From JAXHUH01 sp034211175 (GTDB taxonomy: Bacteria; Actinomycetota; Acidimicrobiia; Acidimicrobiales; CAIXPF01), in assembly GCA_034211175.1 (NCBI GenBank), contig JAXHUH010000014.1, positions 33,706-97,705 on the forward strand: a DNA stretch of 64,000 nucleotides, given 5' to 3'. This document shows positions 53,118-61,861 of the stretch, one piece after another. The notes beneath the pieces were generated by a model. It was not told the origin of the DNA, made no database searches, and saw only the letters and a program-made list of their open reading frames with translations. The translations under genes and the position numbers were made by a program. Within the stretch, counting starts at the first letter, position 1; every line of letters begins with the position of its first letter.

Positions 53118-53719
53118 TGACCGGCCGACATCAGCCGGGACACGTACTCGCGCTCGCGTGGATCGGTGCGGTAGATCCCTCGCGCCGATGACGTGACCGT
53201 GGTGCTGCCGGGCTTGCGGACGCCGCGGATGCTCATGCACGTGTGCTCCGCCCGCACCATGACCAGGACACCCTCGGCGTCGAGGGCCCGGGACACGGCG
53301 TCGGCGATCTGGGACGTCATGCGCTCCTGGACCTGGAGACGGCGGGCGTACCCGTCGACGAGCCGTGCCAGCTTCGACAGTCCGGTGAACCGGCCGCTCT
53401 CGCCGGGCAGGTAGGCGACATCGGCGGTCCCGATGAACGGCAGCAGGTGGTGCTCGCAGAACGACGTGAACGCGATGTCGCGCACGATCACGACCTCGGA
53501 GTGGTCGATCTCGAACGTCGTGTTCAGGTGATCGGCCGGGTCCTCGTCGCGGCCGTCGAGGCACTCCCGCCACATCTTGGCGACCCGACGTGGCGTCTCC
53601 CGCAGGCCTTCGCGTTCGGGGTCCTCACCCATCGCCTCGAGGAGCTCGACGACCGCAGCCTCGAGTCGGTCGTGGGTGCCGTCGAGCTCGGACGCGGGCG
53701 CGATCGGAGTCGTGGTCAT
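53114..53719 (-). CDS. folE: GTP cyclohydrolase I
   Basis: The 201-residue protein is full length for FolE, which opens GTP to 7,8-dihydroneopterin triphosphate, the first step of folate synthesis. Zinc ligands are C88 and H91 in TSFCEHHLLPF and C161 in HTCMSIRGVRKPGS, the latter also carrying catalytic and GTP-binding residues. ETPRRVAKMW and GLSKLARLVDGYARRLQVQE are conserved. It precedes folP with overlapping stop and start. The N-terminal region is typical of bacterial enzymes. Confidence 0.95.
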   Translation of the reverse strand: MTTTPIAPASELDGTHDRLEAAVVELLEAMGEDPEREGLRETPRRVAKMWRECLDGRDEDPADHLNTTFEIDHSEVVIVRDIAFTSFCEHHLLPFIGTADVAYLPGESGRFTGLSKLARLVDGYARRLQVQERMTSQIADAVSRALDAEGVLVMVRAEHTCMSIRGVRKPGSTTVTSSARGIYRTDPREREYVSRLMSAGH

Positions 53720-53909
53720 TGGCTACCGCCTTTCGGGGGCGCGTGCTCCCGCCCGAGGTCGCACAACAGGGTTCGGCCGGGGTGCCCGATGATTCCCGAA
53801 CCGCCGATCCTCTGCAACGCCGTGATCACCAGCCGTGAGGGTTTCGACCCCGAGCGTCCACGGGTAGCGCGCGCCCGGGCCACCGTTCGCTGACGAGGGA
53901 GGCCACCCC

Positions 53910-54575
53910 GTGTTCCGACGACGAGCGACGCCGATCTTCGCCGACCGCACCGATGCAGGACGTGACCTGGCGGCCCGGCTCGCCGAGCTCCGCTTCGACG
54001 ACCCGGTCGTGCTGGCCCTGCCCCGCGGCGGCGTCCCGGTCGCCTACGAGATCGCCTCGGCGTTCGACGCCCCGCTCGACGTGTACGTCGTCCGCAAGAT
54101 CGGCGCGCCCGGCCGTCCGGAGCTGGGCATCGGCGCCGTCGCCGAGGGCAGCTCGTCGTTCGTCGTGTCGCCGGCGGCCCGCGGCGACATCGACGAGGCC
54201 GAGCTGCGCCGGCTGGCCGAGGACGAGCGCCGGGAGGTCGACCGTCGGGTCGACACCTACCGCCGGGGTCGCCCCCTGCCGTCGCTGACCGACCGGGACG
54301 TCGTCCTCGTCGACGACGGGCTCGCCACCGGGATCACGGCCGAGGCCGCGGTCGTCGCCCTCCGCGAGCAGGCGCCCAGGCGCCTCGTCCTCGCCGTTCC
54401 GGTCGGCGCGCCCGACAGCGTCGCCCGTCTCGGCACCCTCGTCGACCGGGTCGAGTGCCCGGCCCAGCCGGACGACTTCCGCGCCGTCGGCCAGTGGTAC
54501 CTCGACTTCGACCAGACGTCCGATGACGAGGTGCTCGCCCTGCTCGACCGCAGCCGGGCCACGTCGGCGCCGTGA
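53910..54575 (+). CDS. phosphoribosyltransferase family protein
   Basis: The 221-residue protein has LALPRGGVPVAYEIASAFDA and VYVVRKIGAPGRPELGIGAV at the N-terminal half, and the PRPP-binding motif VVLVDDGLATGITAEAAV near residues 131-148. The overall pattern is that of small type I phosphoribosyltransferase-like proteins, often paired with dienelactone-hydrolase-like or stress genes. GTG 53910 follows GAGGGAGG. It may use PRPP with a nucleobase, but these relatives are largely uncharacterised. Confidence 0.85.
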   Translation: MFRRRATPIFADRTDAGRDLAARLAELRFDDPVVLALPRGGVPVAYEIASAFDAPLDVYVVRKIGAPGRPELGIGAVAEGSSSFVVSPAARGDIDEAELRRLAEDERREVDRRVDTYRRGRPLPSLTDRDVVLVDDGLATGITAEAAVVALREQAPRRLVLAVPVGAPDSVARLGTLVDRVECPAQPDDFRAVGQWYLDFDQTSDDEVLALLDRSRATSAP

Positions 54576-54605
54576 GGGCCCCGACCCACGGGTAGACTGC
54601 CGAGG

Positions 54606-54815
54606 GTGGTGAAGCGACCCCGTTGGGTGCCGTCGCCGGTACGGACCGGAGCGATCGCCCGCACACCGCTGCTCGGCGTGCGCGTGATCCCGCTCGTGAT
54701 CGTGGCGTTCCTCACCGTCGCCGCGCTCGCCTCGATCCCGGCGTCGTACGCGGTCGCCGCCGGCATCGTCGCCGGCGCAGTCGTCGCCCGCGTCGCGGCG
54801 TCGACCACCGCCTGA
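54606..54815 (+). CDS. small membrane protein, unknown function
   Basis: The 69-residue protein has a basic N-terminus and a long hydrophobic stretch (IPLVIVAFLTVAALASIPAS and YAVAAGIVAGAVVARVAAST), enough for one long or two short membrane helices. TAGACT at 54593-54598 is a likely -10 box 7 bases before the GTG, so the message may be leaderless. The next gene starts three bases after its stop, so the two are probably expressed together. Confidence 0.55.
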   Translation: MVKRPRWVPSPVRTGAIARTPLLGVRVIPLVIVAFLTVAALASIPASYAVAAGIVAGAVVARVAASTTA

Positions 54816-54817
54816 CG

Positions 54818-55264
54818 TTGTCGCGACGCTCCCGGATCCTCCGCGCCGCAGCGCTCGCTGGCGTCCTCTCCGGAGCACCCTCGACCGTCCACGCGCTCGC
54901 GACCGGTGAGTCACCGCTGGCGGCCAGCCGGGCCGCGGGCGCGCTGACGGGGCGACCGGGCCTCGTCCGGGGTGCGTTCGCCCACACCGTCGTCTCCCTC
55001 TGGTGGGTCGCCGCGCTCGACCGGGTGCTCCCCCGCCGGCAGCCCATCGCGTGGGGCCTGGCGGCCGGTGGCGCCATCGCCGCACTCGACCTCTGGCTCG
55101 TCGGCCGCCGCATCCCGGCCATCCGCGCCCTACCCGTCGCCCCGCAGGTCGCCGACCACCTCGCCTTCGGCGTTCTCGCCGCCGTCTCCCTGCGAGCCCG
55201 CGGCCGCTCGACCTCGGACCAGCTCAGTACGCCGAGGCGAAGCGGTCCAGCTCGTTCGGGGTGA
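54818..55264 (+). CDS. conserved actinobacterial membrane protein, unknown function
   Basis: The 148-residue protein resembles a family of small actinobacterial membrane proteins with ALAGVLSGAPSTVHALATGE near the N-terminus, then AFAHTVVSLWWVAALDRVLP, AWGLAAGGAIAALDLWLVGR and QVADHLAFGVLAAVS: three or four membrane segments. The TTG at 54818 begins right after the preceding stop. Its last 41 bases overlap the end of the convergent glutamine-synthetase-like gene. Its function is not known to me. Confidence 0.65.
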   Translation: MSRRSRILRAAALAGVLSGAPSTVHALATGESPLAASRAAGALTGRPGLVRGAFAHTVVSLWWVAALDRVLPRRQPIAWGLAAGGAIAALDLWLVGRRIPAIRALPVAPQVADHLAFGVLAAVSLRARGRSTSDQLSTPRRSGPARSG

Positions 55265-56591
55265 CCTGGGCGTGCCAGTCGATGAAGTCGCGGCGCTGGT
55301 AGTCGGCGATCACGTCGATCACGTCGCCGCGCTCGCCGGAACCGAGCGCCTCGCGGAGCACGTCGTTGCCGGCCAGCTCGTCGGCGGCGTGGAGCAGCGT
55401 CGGCGGCAGCGACCGGATGCCCCGCGCCGTGAGCTCGGCCGGTGACAGGTCGAACAGGTTCGCCGTGTTCGGCGCACCCGGGTCGAGCTTCGAGTCGATG
55501 CCGTCGAGCCCGGCGATCAGCAACGCCGAGGCGGCGAGGTACGGGTTGGCCGCGCCGTCGACACCCCGGTACTCGAGACGGTCGCCCTCGGGGATGCGCA
55601 CCAGGTGGGTGCGGTTGTTGCCGCCGTAGGCGACGTAGCTCGGCGCCCACGTGGCGCCCGACGTCGGGTTGTGGGCGCCGAGGCGCTTGTAGGAGTTGAC
55701 GGTCGGGCACGTCAGCGCGGCCATCGACGGCGCGTGGCGCAGCACCCCGCCGATGAACTGGTAGCCGAGCGGTGAGAGTCCCAGGCCCTTCTCGTCGATC
55801 TCGCCGTTCGCCGGGAACAGCGCCTGGCCGCCGTCGCCCGACCACAGCGACGCGTGCATGTGCATGCCGTTGCCGGTGACGTCGCTGAACGGCTTCGGCA
55901 TGAACGTGGCCACCAGCCCCCGCCGCTCGGCCAGCGCCTTGACCATGAACCGGAAGAAGATGATCCGGTCGGCCGTCGTCAGCGCGTCGGCGTAGCGGAA
56001 GTTCTGCTCGAACTGGCCGTTGCCGTCCTCGTGGTCGTTGGCGTAGTTGCCGAAGCCGAGCGTGTCGAGGTGCTGGGACACCTCGCCGAGATGGGGCAGC
56101 ATCCGCAGCACGCCGAGAGCGTCGTAGCACGGCGCCGCCGCGGTGTCGCGCTCGTCGGCCACGACCAACGTCCCGTCGTCCGCTCGCCGCAGCAGCGAGT
56201 ACTCGGCCTCGGCGCCGACCATCATCGTCATGTCCCGCTCGGCGAGGCGGTCGAGCTGGCGGCGCAGGATGGCCCGGGGCGCGTACGGCCACAGGGTCTC
56301 GCCGTCGATCGACAGGTCGCACATGACGACGCCGACCTCGGGCTCCCACGGGGCGACGAGGAACGACCGGGGGTCGGGCAGGGCCACGGCGTCGGGGTCG
56401 GCCGGGGTCTGGGCGAGCTCACCGGCCGCGAAGCCGGCGAACGCCGCGCCGCCGCAGAGGGTGTCGGTGGCGTGCGCCGGGATCAGCTTGGCGCACGGCC
56501 GGCCGCGCAGGTCGACGAACATCGCCAGGACGAACCGGACGCCGCTCTCGCCGACCGCCGCCTCGAGCGCCGCGGCATCGTCTTGGTTCAC
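55224..56591 (-). CDS. type III glutamine-synthetase-like ligase (GlnT/gamma-glutamyl-amide synthetase family)
   Basis: The 455-residue protein has the glutamine synthetase fold: GAEAEYSLL near residue 120, FGNYANDHEDGNGQFEQNF and GNGMHMHASLWSGDG (metal and glutamate sites), NSYKRLGAHNPTS (ATP loop) and EYRGVDGAANPYLAASALL. These features match the smaller TIGR03105-like type III family and gamma-glutamylmethylamide synthetases rather than GlnA, so the amine acceptor could be ammonia or methylamine. GTG 56591 follows GGGGAGG. The amine oxidase is elsewhere, so no pathway is firmly implied. Confidence 0.82.
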   Translation of the reverse strand: MNQDDAAALEAAVGESGVRFVLAMFVDLRGRPCAKLIPAHATDTLCGGAAFAGFAAGELAQTPADPDAVALPDPRSFLVAPWEPEVGVVMCDLSIDGETLWPYAPRAILRRQLDRLAERDMTMMVGAEAEYSLLRRADDGTLVVADERDTAAAPCYDALGVLRMLPHLGEVSQHLDTLGFGNYANDHEDGNGQFEQNFRYADALTTADRIIFFRFMVKALAERRGLVATFMPKPFSDVTGNGMHMHASLWSGDGGQALFPANGEIDEKGLGLSPLGYQFIGGVLRHAPSMAALTCPTVNSYKRLGAHNPTSGATWAPSYVAYGGNNRTHLVRIPEGDRLEYRGVDGAANPYLAASALLIAGLDGIDSKLDPGAPNTANLFDLSPAELTARGIRSLPPTLLHAADELAGNDVLREALGSGERGDVIDVIADYQRRDFIDWHAQVTPNELDRFASAY

Positions 56592-56807
56592 GTGGGCCTC
56601 CCCTTCGACTCGCGCCGGCCCGGTTGCCGCCCGGCACACCGGCGCCGCCAGTACAGAGGCCGTCAACGGTGCCGACAAGGGTGTCGGCGGACGGTTCACG
56701 GAGCCGTCACACGGGCGACCAGCGCATCTCGGAGTCGAGGGGGCGTTCCGGTGGCGCCGAACGGCGGGAGGGCGCACGATCGGTGCGGACCCGAGAGGGA
56801 GGTCGCC

Positions 56808-57359
56808 ATGTCGCCGACCACGACGCACCCGACCACGATGTCGCCGACCGGCCGTCGTTCGTGCACCCGGTCGCCACACCCGCTGGTAGCGGCGGTCACG
56901 GTCGCCGCGGGATCGCTGCTCGTCGGCGCGTGCGGCTCCTCCGCCGACGACGCCGACCGCACGGCCACCACGGGCTCCGAAGCGGGCCGCGCCGACGACG
57001 CGGGCGCCGAAGCCTCCGGCGGCCCGGACCAGGCACTCTGCCGGTACTGGACGGATGCGGCGATCGAGTCGGTCGAGGTCGCCGCCGCGGCCGGGTCCTC
57101 GCCTGATGCGGGCGTCGTGGCGCTCGAGCAGTTCGCCGCGTTCTGGCGCGGCGGCGCCGACGTCGCTCCCGCCCACCTCGTGGAGCACTTCACCCTGGTC
57201 GCCGACGCGGGTGACGCCCTCGTCGAGGAGCTGAGGCAGGCCGAGGACCCGGCCACCGCGGACATCGGGGCGGTCGACGCCCGGTTCCCGGGCGCCCGAG
57301 AGGCGGAGTCCGAGATCGAGCGGTGGGTCGAGGCCGAGTGCTTCGGCGGCGCCGACTGA
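56808..57359 (+). CDS. putative lipoprotein, unknown function
   Basis: The 183-residue protein has a lipoprotein signal (PLVAAVTVAAGSLLVGACGS; Cys at about 42) and an acidic Ala/Asp spacer. The exported domain, from ALCRYWTDAAIESVEVAAAA to the C-terminal Cys in AECFGGAD, looks all-helical, with two Cys that may form one disulfide. ATG 56808 follows GAGGGAGG. The family is not recognised; small helical actinobacterial lipoproteins of this kind are usually uncharacterised. Confidence 0.65.
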   Translation: MSPTTTHPTTMSPTGRRSCTRSPHPLVAAVTVAAGSLLVGACGSSADDADRTATTGSEAGRADDAGAEASGGPDQALCRYWTDAAIESVEVAAAAGSSPDAGVVALEQFAAFWRGGADVAPAHLVEHFTLVADAGDALVEELRQAEDPATADIGAVDARFPGAREAESEIERWVEAECFGGAD

Positions 57360-57387
57360 GCGACCGGACGGGCGGCTCCCCGTCCCA

Positions 57388-57417
57388 CGTCCCGGCGACG
57401 ACCGGCGCGCCGGGACG
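57388..57417 (+). terminator. 10-bp hairpin after the lipoprotein gene
   Basis: CGTCCCGGCG (57388-57397) and CGCCGGGACG (57408-57417) pair perfectly around a 10-base loop, 28 bases past the stop at 57359. No T tract follows. Confidence 0.55.
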
Positions 57418-57491
57418 CACCGGAAGGTGCGTGCGACGAGGGCGGTTCGTCCCACCGGTCCGTCCGGTCCGGCGCACCGTTCGGCGGGTCG

Positions 57492-57497
57492 TAGTCT
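57492..57497 (+). promoter_or_regulatory. TANNNT -10 box of argG
   Basis: TAGTCT lies 7 bases before the argG ATG at 57505, so the transcript is probably leaderless. No Shine-Dalgarno is visible ahead of this start. Confidence 0.45.
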
Positions 57498-57504
57498 CGG
57501 GGCC

Positions 57505-58911
57505 ATGTCGAAGGTGTTGAGCAGCCTGCCGGCCGGCGAGCGGGTGGGTATTGCGTTCTCGGGTGGCCTGGACACGTCGGTCGCGGTGGCGTGGATGCGC
57601 CACCACGGCGCGGTCCCGTGTGCGTACAGCGCGGACCTCGGCCAGTACGACGAGGACGACATGGCGTCGCTGCCCGACCGGGCGAGGCAGTACGGCGCCG
57701 AGATCGCCCGCCTCGTCGACTGCAAGGAGGCGCTGGTCGCCGAGGGGCTCAAGGCGATCATGTGCGGCGCGTTCCACATCCGCACCGGTGGGCGCACCTA
57801 CTTCAACACCACACCGCTGGGCCGGGCCGTCACCGGGACGCTGCTCGTGCGGGCGATGCAGGAAGACGGCGTCTCGATCTGGGGCGACGGCTCGACGTTC
57901 AAGGGCAACGACATCGAGCGCTTCTACCGCTACGGCCTCCTGGCCAACCCGCAGCTGCGCATCTACAAGCCGTGGCTCGACCCGGCGTTCGTCGACGAGC
58001 TCGGCGGCCGGACCGGCATGTCGGAGTGGCTCGCCGAGCACGACCTGCCGTACCGCCACAGCACCGAGAAGGCGTACTCGACCGACGCCAACATCTGGGG
58101 CGCGACCCACGAGGCCAAGCAGCTCGAGTACCTCGACGCGTCGATGGAGCTGGTCGAGCCGATCATGGGCGTCCGCTTCTGGGACCCGGACGTCCACATC
58201 GAGACCGAGGACGTCACGCTGGCCTTCGAGGAGGGCTGGCCCGTCGCCATCAACGGACGGGGCTTCGGCTCCGCGGTCGACCTCGTCCGCGAGGCGAACA
58301 CGATCGGCGGCCGCCACGGGCTCGGGATGAGCGACCAGATCGAGAACCGCATCATCGAGGCCAAGAGCCGGGGCATCTACGAGGCGCCGGGCATGGCGCT
58401 GCTGTTCATCGCCTACGAGCGCCTGGTCTCGGCGATCCACAACGAGGACACGATCGCCAACTACCACGCCGAGGGCCGCCGCCTCGGCCGGATGCTCTAC
58501 GAGGGCCGCTGGCTCGACCCCCAGGCCCTGATGCTGCGCGAGAGCCTCACCCGCTGGGTCGGCCGGGCCATCTCCGGTGAGGTCGTGATCCGCCTGCGCC
58601 GGGGTGAGGACTACACGATCGTCGACACCCGCGGCGACCAGTTCAGCTACCAGCCCGAGCGCCTCAGCATGGAGCGCACCGAGGACGCCGCGTTCGGCCC
58701 GGTCGACCGGATCGGCCAGCTCACGATGCGCAACCTCGACATCGCCGACACCCGCCAGAAGCTCGAGCTCTACGCCGGCTTCGGCGAGCTCCCCGGCGGC
58801 CTCGTCGGCGAGCTCGAGACCGGCGAGGCCGCCGACATCGAACGCTCCAACGGCGACACGATCGACACCACCGCCCTCGACGACGCCGCCATGGAGTCCG
58901 GCACCGACTGA
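57505..58911 (+). CDS. argG: argininosuccinate synthase
   Basis: The 468-residue protein is argininosuccinate synthase, which joins citrulline and aspartate with ATP in arginine synthesis. The pyrophosphatase-type P-loop is GIAFSGGLDTSVAVAWM near residues 15-31. Family segments DGVSIWGDGSTFKGNDIERF, WLAEHDLPYRHSTEKAYSTD and GMSDQIENRIIEAKSRGIYE follow. Length and motifs fit the longer E. coli-like type. The C-terminal acidic tail is variable. No other arginine genes are adjacent. Confidence 0.95.
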   Translation: MSKVLSSLPAGERVGIAFSGGLDTSVAVAWMRHHGAVPCAYSADLGQYDEDDMASLPDRARQYGAEIARLVDCKEALVAEGLKAIMCGAFHIRTGGRTYFNTTPLGRAVTGTLLVRAMQEDGVSIWGDGSTFKGNDIERFYRYGLLANPQLRIYKPWLDPAFVDELGGRTGMSEWLAEHDLPYRHSTEKAYSTDANIWGATHEAKQLEYLDASMELVEPIMGVRFWDPDVHIETEDVTLAFEEGWPVAINGRGFGSAVDLVREANTIGGRHGLGMSDQIENRIIEAKSRGIYEAPGMALLFIAYERLVSAIHNEDTIANYHAEGRRLGRMLYEGRWLDPQALMLRESLTRWVGRAISGEVVIRLRRGEDYTIVDTRGDQFSYQPERLSMERTEDAAFGPVDRIGQLTMRNLDIADTRQKLELYAGFGELPGGLVGELETGEAADIERSNGDTIDTTALDDAAMESGTD

Positions 58912-58949
58912 CCCCCGGCGCCACCTCTCGTCCCATTCCCCGCTCCCAA

Positions 58950-59005
58950 CCCGAACTGGCCTACCGAACCGGCGTCTCAGACGCAGATCGGTAGACCAGA
59001 ACGGG
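58950..59005 (+). terminator. 56-base imperfect palindrome downstream of argG
   Basis: CTACCGA (58961-58967) pairs with TCGGTAG (58988-58994), CTGG with CCAG, and CCCG with CGGG further out, separated by small mismatches. An inner GCGTCT-C-AGACGC sits at 58972-58984. It begins 38 bases past the argG stop and could form a strong cruciform or terminator. Confidence 0.55.
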
Positions 59006-59141
59006 TCGGTCGCGGGCGTGGGTCGTCGGCGGGGACGTTCGGCACTTCCACGCCAGGACCGCCGGCGCGACGGTCGAGGTGCAGGAGCGGCGCGGCGGCG
59101 CGGCGCACGCCTCGCCGGCCGCCCGGAGATGCGAGGTGATC

Positions 59142-59357
59142 ATGACCAGACGACGCGGACCGGGGGCCCCGGCCCGTGCACGTGGTGCCCGAACCACCGA
59201 CCCGGCCCATGCGCCGGGCAAGCACCACAAGGCCCCTCCGCCGTTGCGCGACCGGGACCACGCCCGCGCCGCGGTGTCGCCCGGGCGCCACGACCAGCCC
59301 TGGGTGCCGACGAACGGCTTCGTCGGCCGCCAACGCCGCCGGTCCCGCCACGGTTGA
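59142..59357 (+). CDS. possible small basic protein
   Basis: A 71-residue frame starts MTRRRGPGAPARARG with AGGTGA just upstream, and ends NGFVGRQRRRSRHG. It is rich in Arg, Pro and His and not recognised. It could be a real small nucleic-acid-binding protein or chance coding in GC-rich DNA; the Shine-Dalgarno is its only support. Confidence 0.3.
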   Translation: MTRRRGPGAPARARGARTTDPAHAPGKHHKAPPPLRDRDHARAAVSPGRHDQPWVPTNGFVGRQRRRSRHG

Positions 59358-59388
59358 GCCGTCGGTTCGCCGCCGGGCGCAGGCCGCG

Positions 59389-60318
59389 TCAGCGGCGCGG
59401 TGATCTCACCCGGCCCGGGGGTGGGCCGCCGACCAACGTCCCGCCGCCGGCGGCTTCGTAGCCGGCGAGCACGTCCGCCAGCTCGCTGGTGATCGTGGCC
59501 TGGCGCTGACGGGCGAAGCGCACCTCGAGCTCGTCGAGGCGCTGGCCGATGCTGTCCTCGGCGGCCTGCATCGCCGCCAGCCGGGCCCGGTGGATGCACA
59601 CCTGCGTCTCCGCGAACGCCCGGTGCAGCTCGACGAACAGCAGCTGTCGCCCGAGGCCCGCGAACACGGCGCGGGGGTCGCCGCGCGTCGCCGGGAGCTG
59701 CCGGGTCGGCCACGGCGCATCGGCCAGGGCCCCCAGCCTGGTCGCGTCGTGGGGCAGGAGGTCGACGACCGCCGGGTCGTACTGGCGTCCCCCGGCCCGC
59801 GGGCGCGGGTGCACGAGCACGACCCGACCGGACGGGCCCGCGGCCCGCCACTCGTCGATCAGCACCAGGAGGTCCTCCACCAGCGGGCCGATGCCGTCGG
59901 CCGACGCCGGCACGTCGAGCACGGCTGCGGCGTCGAGGCCGACCGCCTCGAGCTCGCCGGCCATCCGTGCGCCCGACGCGATCACCGTCGTGGACCCGGT
60001 GCCTCGCCCGTCGAACACGCCGTCGGCCTCGTGGGCGACCACCCGGTTCAGCGGGCCGCACAGCCCGCGGGCCGAACCGAACACGACGAGCAGCTCCCGC
60101 CCGTCGTGTGCCGGAGGGCGGGGACGGGCGAGCCGGGGATCGGCGCGCAGCACGATCTGGAGGCCGAGCTCGATGCCGCGCAGGTACTCGTGCACCGCGA
60201 GGACGGACCGCTCGTACTGGTGCACCGACACCGCGGCGAGCGACTTCATCGTCCCGGTCACCGAGCGCAGCTCCTCGGCGACCTCGATGCGGCGGCGCAG
60301 CACCGAGCGCTGCTCCAC
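59389..60318 (-). CDS. atpG: N-type ATP synthase gamma subunit
   Basis: The 309-residue protein is the central-stalk gamma subunit. The N-terminal helix RRRIEVAEELRSVTGTMKSLAAVSVHQYE resembles the family's first rotor helix, LLVVFGSARGLCGPLNRVV is the conserved loop, and the C-terminal helix ELEVRFARQRQATITSELAD ends near GYEA. Gamma couples c-ring rotation to alpha/beta catalysis. It is the last gene of the operon; alpha precedes it with one base between stop and start. Confidence 0.88.
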   Translation of the reverse strand: MEQRSVLRRRIEVAEELRSVTGTMKSLAAVSVHQYERSVLAVHEYLRGIELGLQIVLRADPRLARPRPPAHDGRELLVVFGSARGLCGPLNRVVAHEADGVFDGRGTGSTTVIASGARMAGELEAVGLDAAAVLDVPASADGIGPLVEDLLVLIDEWRAAGPSGRVVLVHPRPRAGGRQYDPAVVDLLPHDATRLGALADAPWPTRQLPATRGDPRAVFAGLGRQLLFVELHRAFAETQVCIHRARLAAMQAAEDSIGQRLDELEVRFARQRQATITSELADVLAGYEAAGGGTLVGGPPPGRVRSPRR

Positions 60319-60319
60319 C

Positions 60320-61861
60320 TCAGCCGCCCCCGTCCCGGTCGCCGCCCACGCGCTCGGCCAGACGGTCCCGGAGGCGGGCCCGGGCGTCGGCGGTCAGCGA
60401 CTCGCCGGCGAGGATCGCCTCCACGAGATCGCCCTCCGCGGCGACGGCATCGTGCAGCGCCGGTCGCAGCCCATCGATCCGCTCCGGTGCCACGTCGTCG
60501 AGCAGTCCGTCGGTGACCGCGATGAGCTCGGCGAGCTGGCTCGGCACCGACAGCGTGCGGAACTGGCGTTGCTTGAGGACCTCGCGCACGCGGCGACCCC
60601 GTTCGAGCTGGCGCCGCCGCGAATCCTCCAGTCGGGCGCCGTAGCGGGTGAACCGCTCGAGCTCCTCGAACTGCGCGTACGCCAACCGGAGATCGCCGGC
60701 CACCGCCCGGTACGCGGGCAGCTGCGCCTTGCCGCCGACCCGCGACACGGACCGCCCCACGTCGACGGCCGGGAACTGGCCCTGGCGGAACAGCCGGGGC
60801 GACAGGTACACCTGGCCGTCGGTGATCGAGATCAGGTTCGTGGGGATGTAGGCGGCGAGGTCCTCGGCCTGGGTCTCGACGATGGGAAGCGCCGTGAGCG
60901 AGCCGCCGCCCAGCGAGGGGCGCAGCTGGGTGGCCCGTTCGAGCAACCGGGCGTGGAGGTAGAACACGTCGCCCGGGTAGGCCTCACGTCCCGGTGGGCG
61001 GCGCAGCAGCAGCGCCAGCTCCCGGTACGCGCGCGCGTGGCGGGTCAGGTCGTCGTAGACGACGAGCACGTCGTGGCCCAGCTCCATCAGGTGCTCGGCC
61101 ACCGACGTCGCCGCGTACGGCGCGGCGTACTGCAGCCCGACCGGGTGCTCCCCGCCGGCGACGACCACCGTCGTGTACTCCATGGCGCCGCGGGCGCGCA
61201 GGTCTGCCACGACCTGGGCCACCGACGCCTGGCGTTGGCCGATGGCGCAGTACACGCAGCGCACACCCTGGCCGGCCTGGTTGCAGATCGCGTCGACCGC
61301 GACCGCGGTCTTGCCGGTCTGGCGGTCGCCGAGGATGAGCTCGCGCTGGCCCCGGCCGATCGGGATGAGCGCGTCGACCACCTTCAGCCCCGTCTGGAGC
61401 GGGCGCTCCACGCCGGCGCGGTCCATGATCGCCGGGGCCGGGCGCTGCACCGGCAACCTCGCGGCCGTCCGGAGCCGACCGCCACCGTCGAGCGGGCGCC
61501 CGGCCGGGTCGATGACCCTGCCGGCCAGGCCCTCCCCGACGGGGACGTCGAGCACCCGCCGGGTGCGGCGCACCTCGTCGCCGGCCACGATCTCGTGGGT
61601 ATCGTCGAGGAGCACCACACCCACCTGGTCGGGCTCGAGGTCGAGCGCGACGCCGAGGCGGCCGCCGCCGAACCGCACGAGCTCGTCGACCGCGGTGCCG
61701 ACGAGCCCGTCCACCCGGGCGACGCCCTGGCTGATCGACCGGACGCGCCCGACCTCGCGCACGGTGAGCTGCGGGTCCGCCGGCACGGCACGGCCGACCG
61801 CGTCGAGCCCCTCCGCGGTGGCGGCGAGGAGGTCGTCGATCGGGCGCTCGACGCGGGTCAC
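60320..61861 (-). CDS. atpA: N-type ATP synthase alpha subunit
   Basis: The 513-residue protein is the non-catalytic alpha subunit. The P-loop GDRQTGKT is at 178-185, GVERPLQTGLKVVDALIPIG precedes it, and VVYDDLTRHARAYRELALLL and GSLTALPIVETQAEDLAAYI follow; the conserved Arg finger lies in FPAVDVGRSVSRVGG. GTG 61861 sits in GTGA with the atpF stop. In this operon beta and epsilon are not within the window and should lie upstream, beyond 64000. Confidence 0.93.
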   Translation of the reverse strand: MTRVERPIDDLLAATAEGLDAVGRAVPADPQLTVREVGRVRSISQGVARVDGLVGTAVDELVRFGGGRLGVALDLEPDQVGVVLLDDTHEIVAGDEVRRTRRVLDVPVGEGLAGRVIDPAGRPLDGGGRLRTAARLPVQRPAPAIMDRAGVERPLQTGLKVVDALIPIGRGQRELILGDRQTGKTAVAVDAICNQAGQGVRCVYCAIGQRQASVAQVVADLRARGAMEYTTVVVAGGEHPVGLQYAAPYAATSVAEHLMELGHDVLVVYDDLTRHARAYRELALLLRRPPGREAYPGDVFYLHARLLERATQLRPSLGGGSLTALPIVETQAEDLAAYIPTNLISITDGQVYLSPRLFRQGQFPAVDVGRSVSRVGGKAQLPAYRAVAGDLRLAYAQFEELERFTRYGARLEDSRRRQLERGRRVREVLKQRQFRTLSVPSQLAELIAVTDGLLDDVAPERIDGLRPALHDAVAAEGDLVEAILAGESLTADARARLRDRLAERVGGDRDGGG

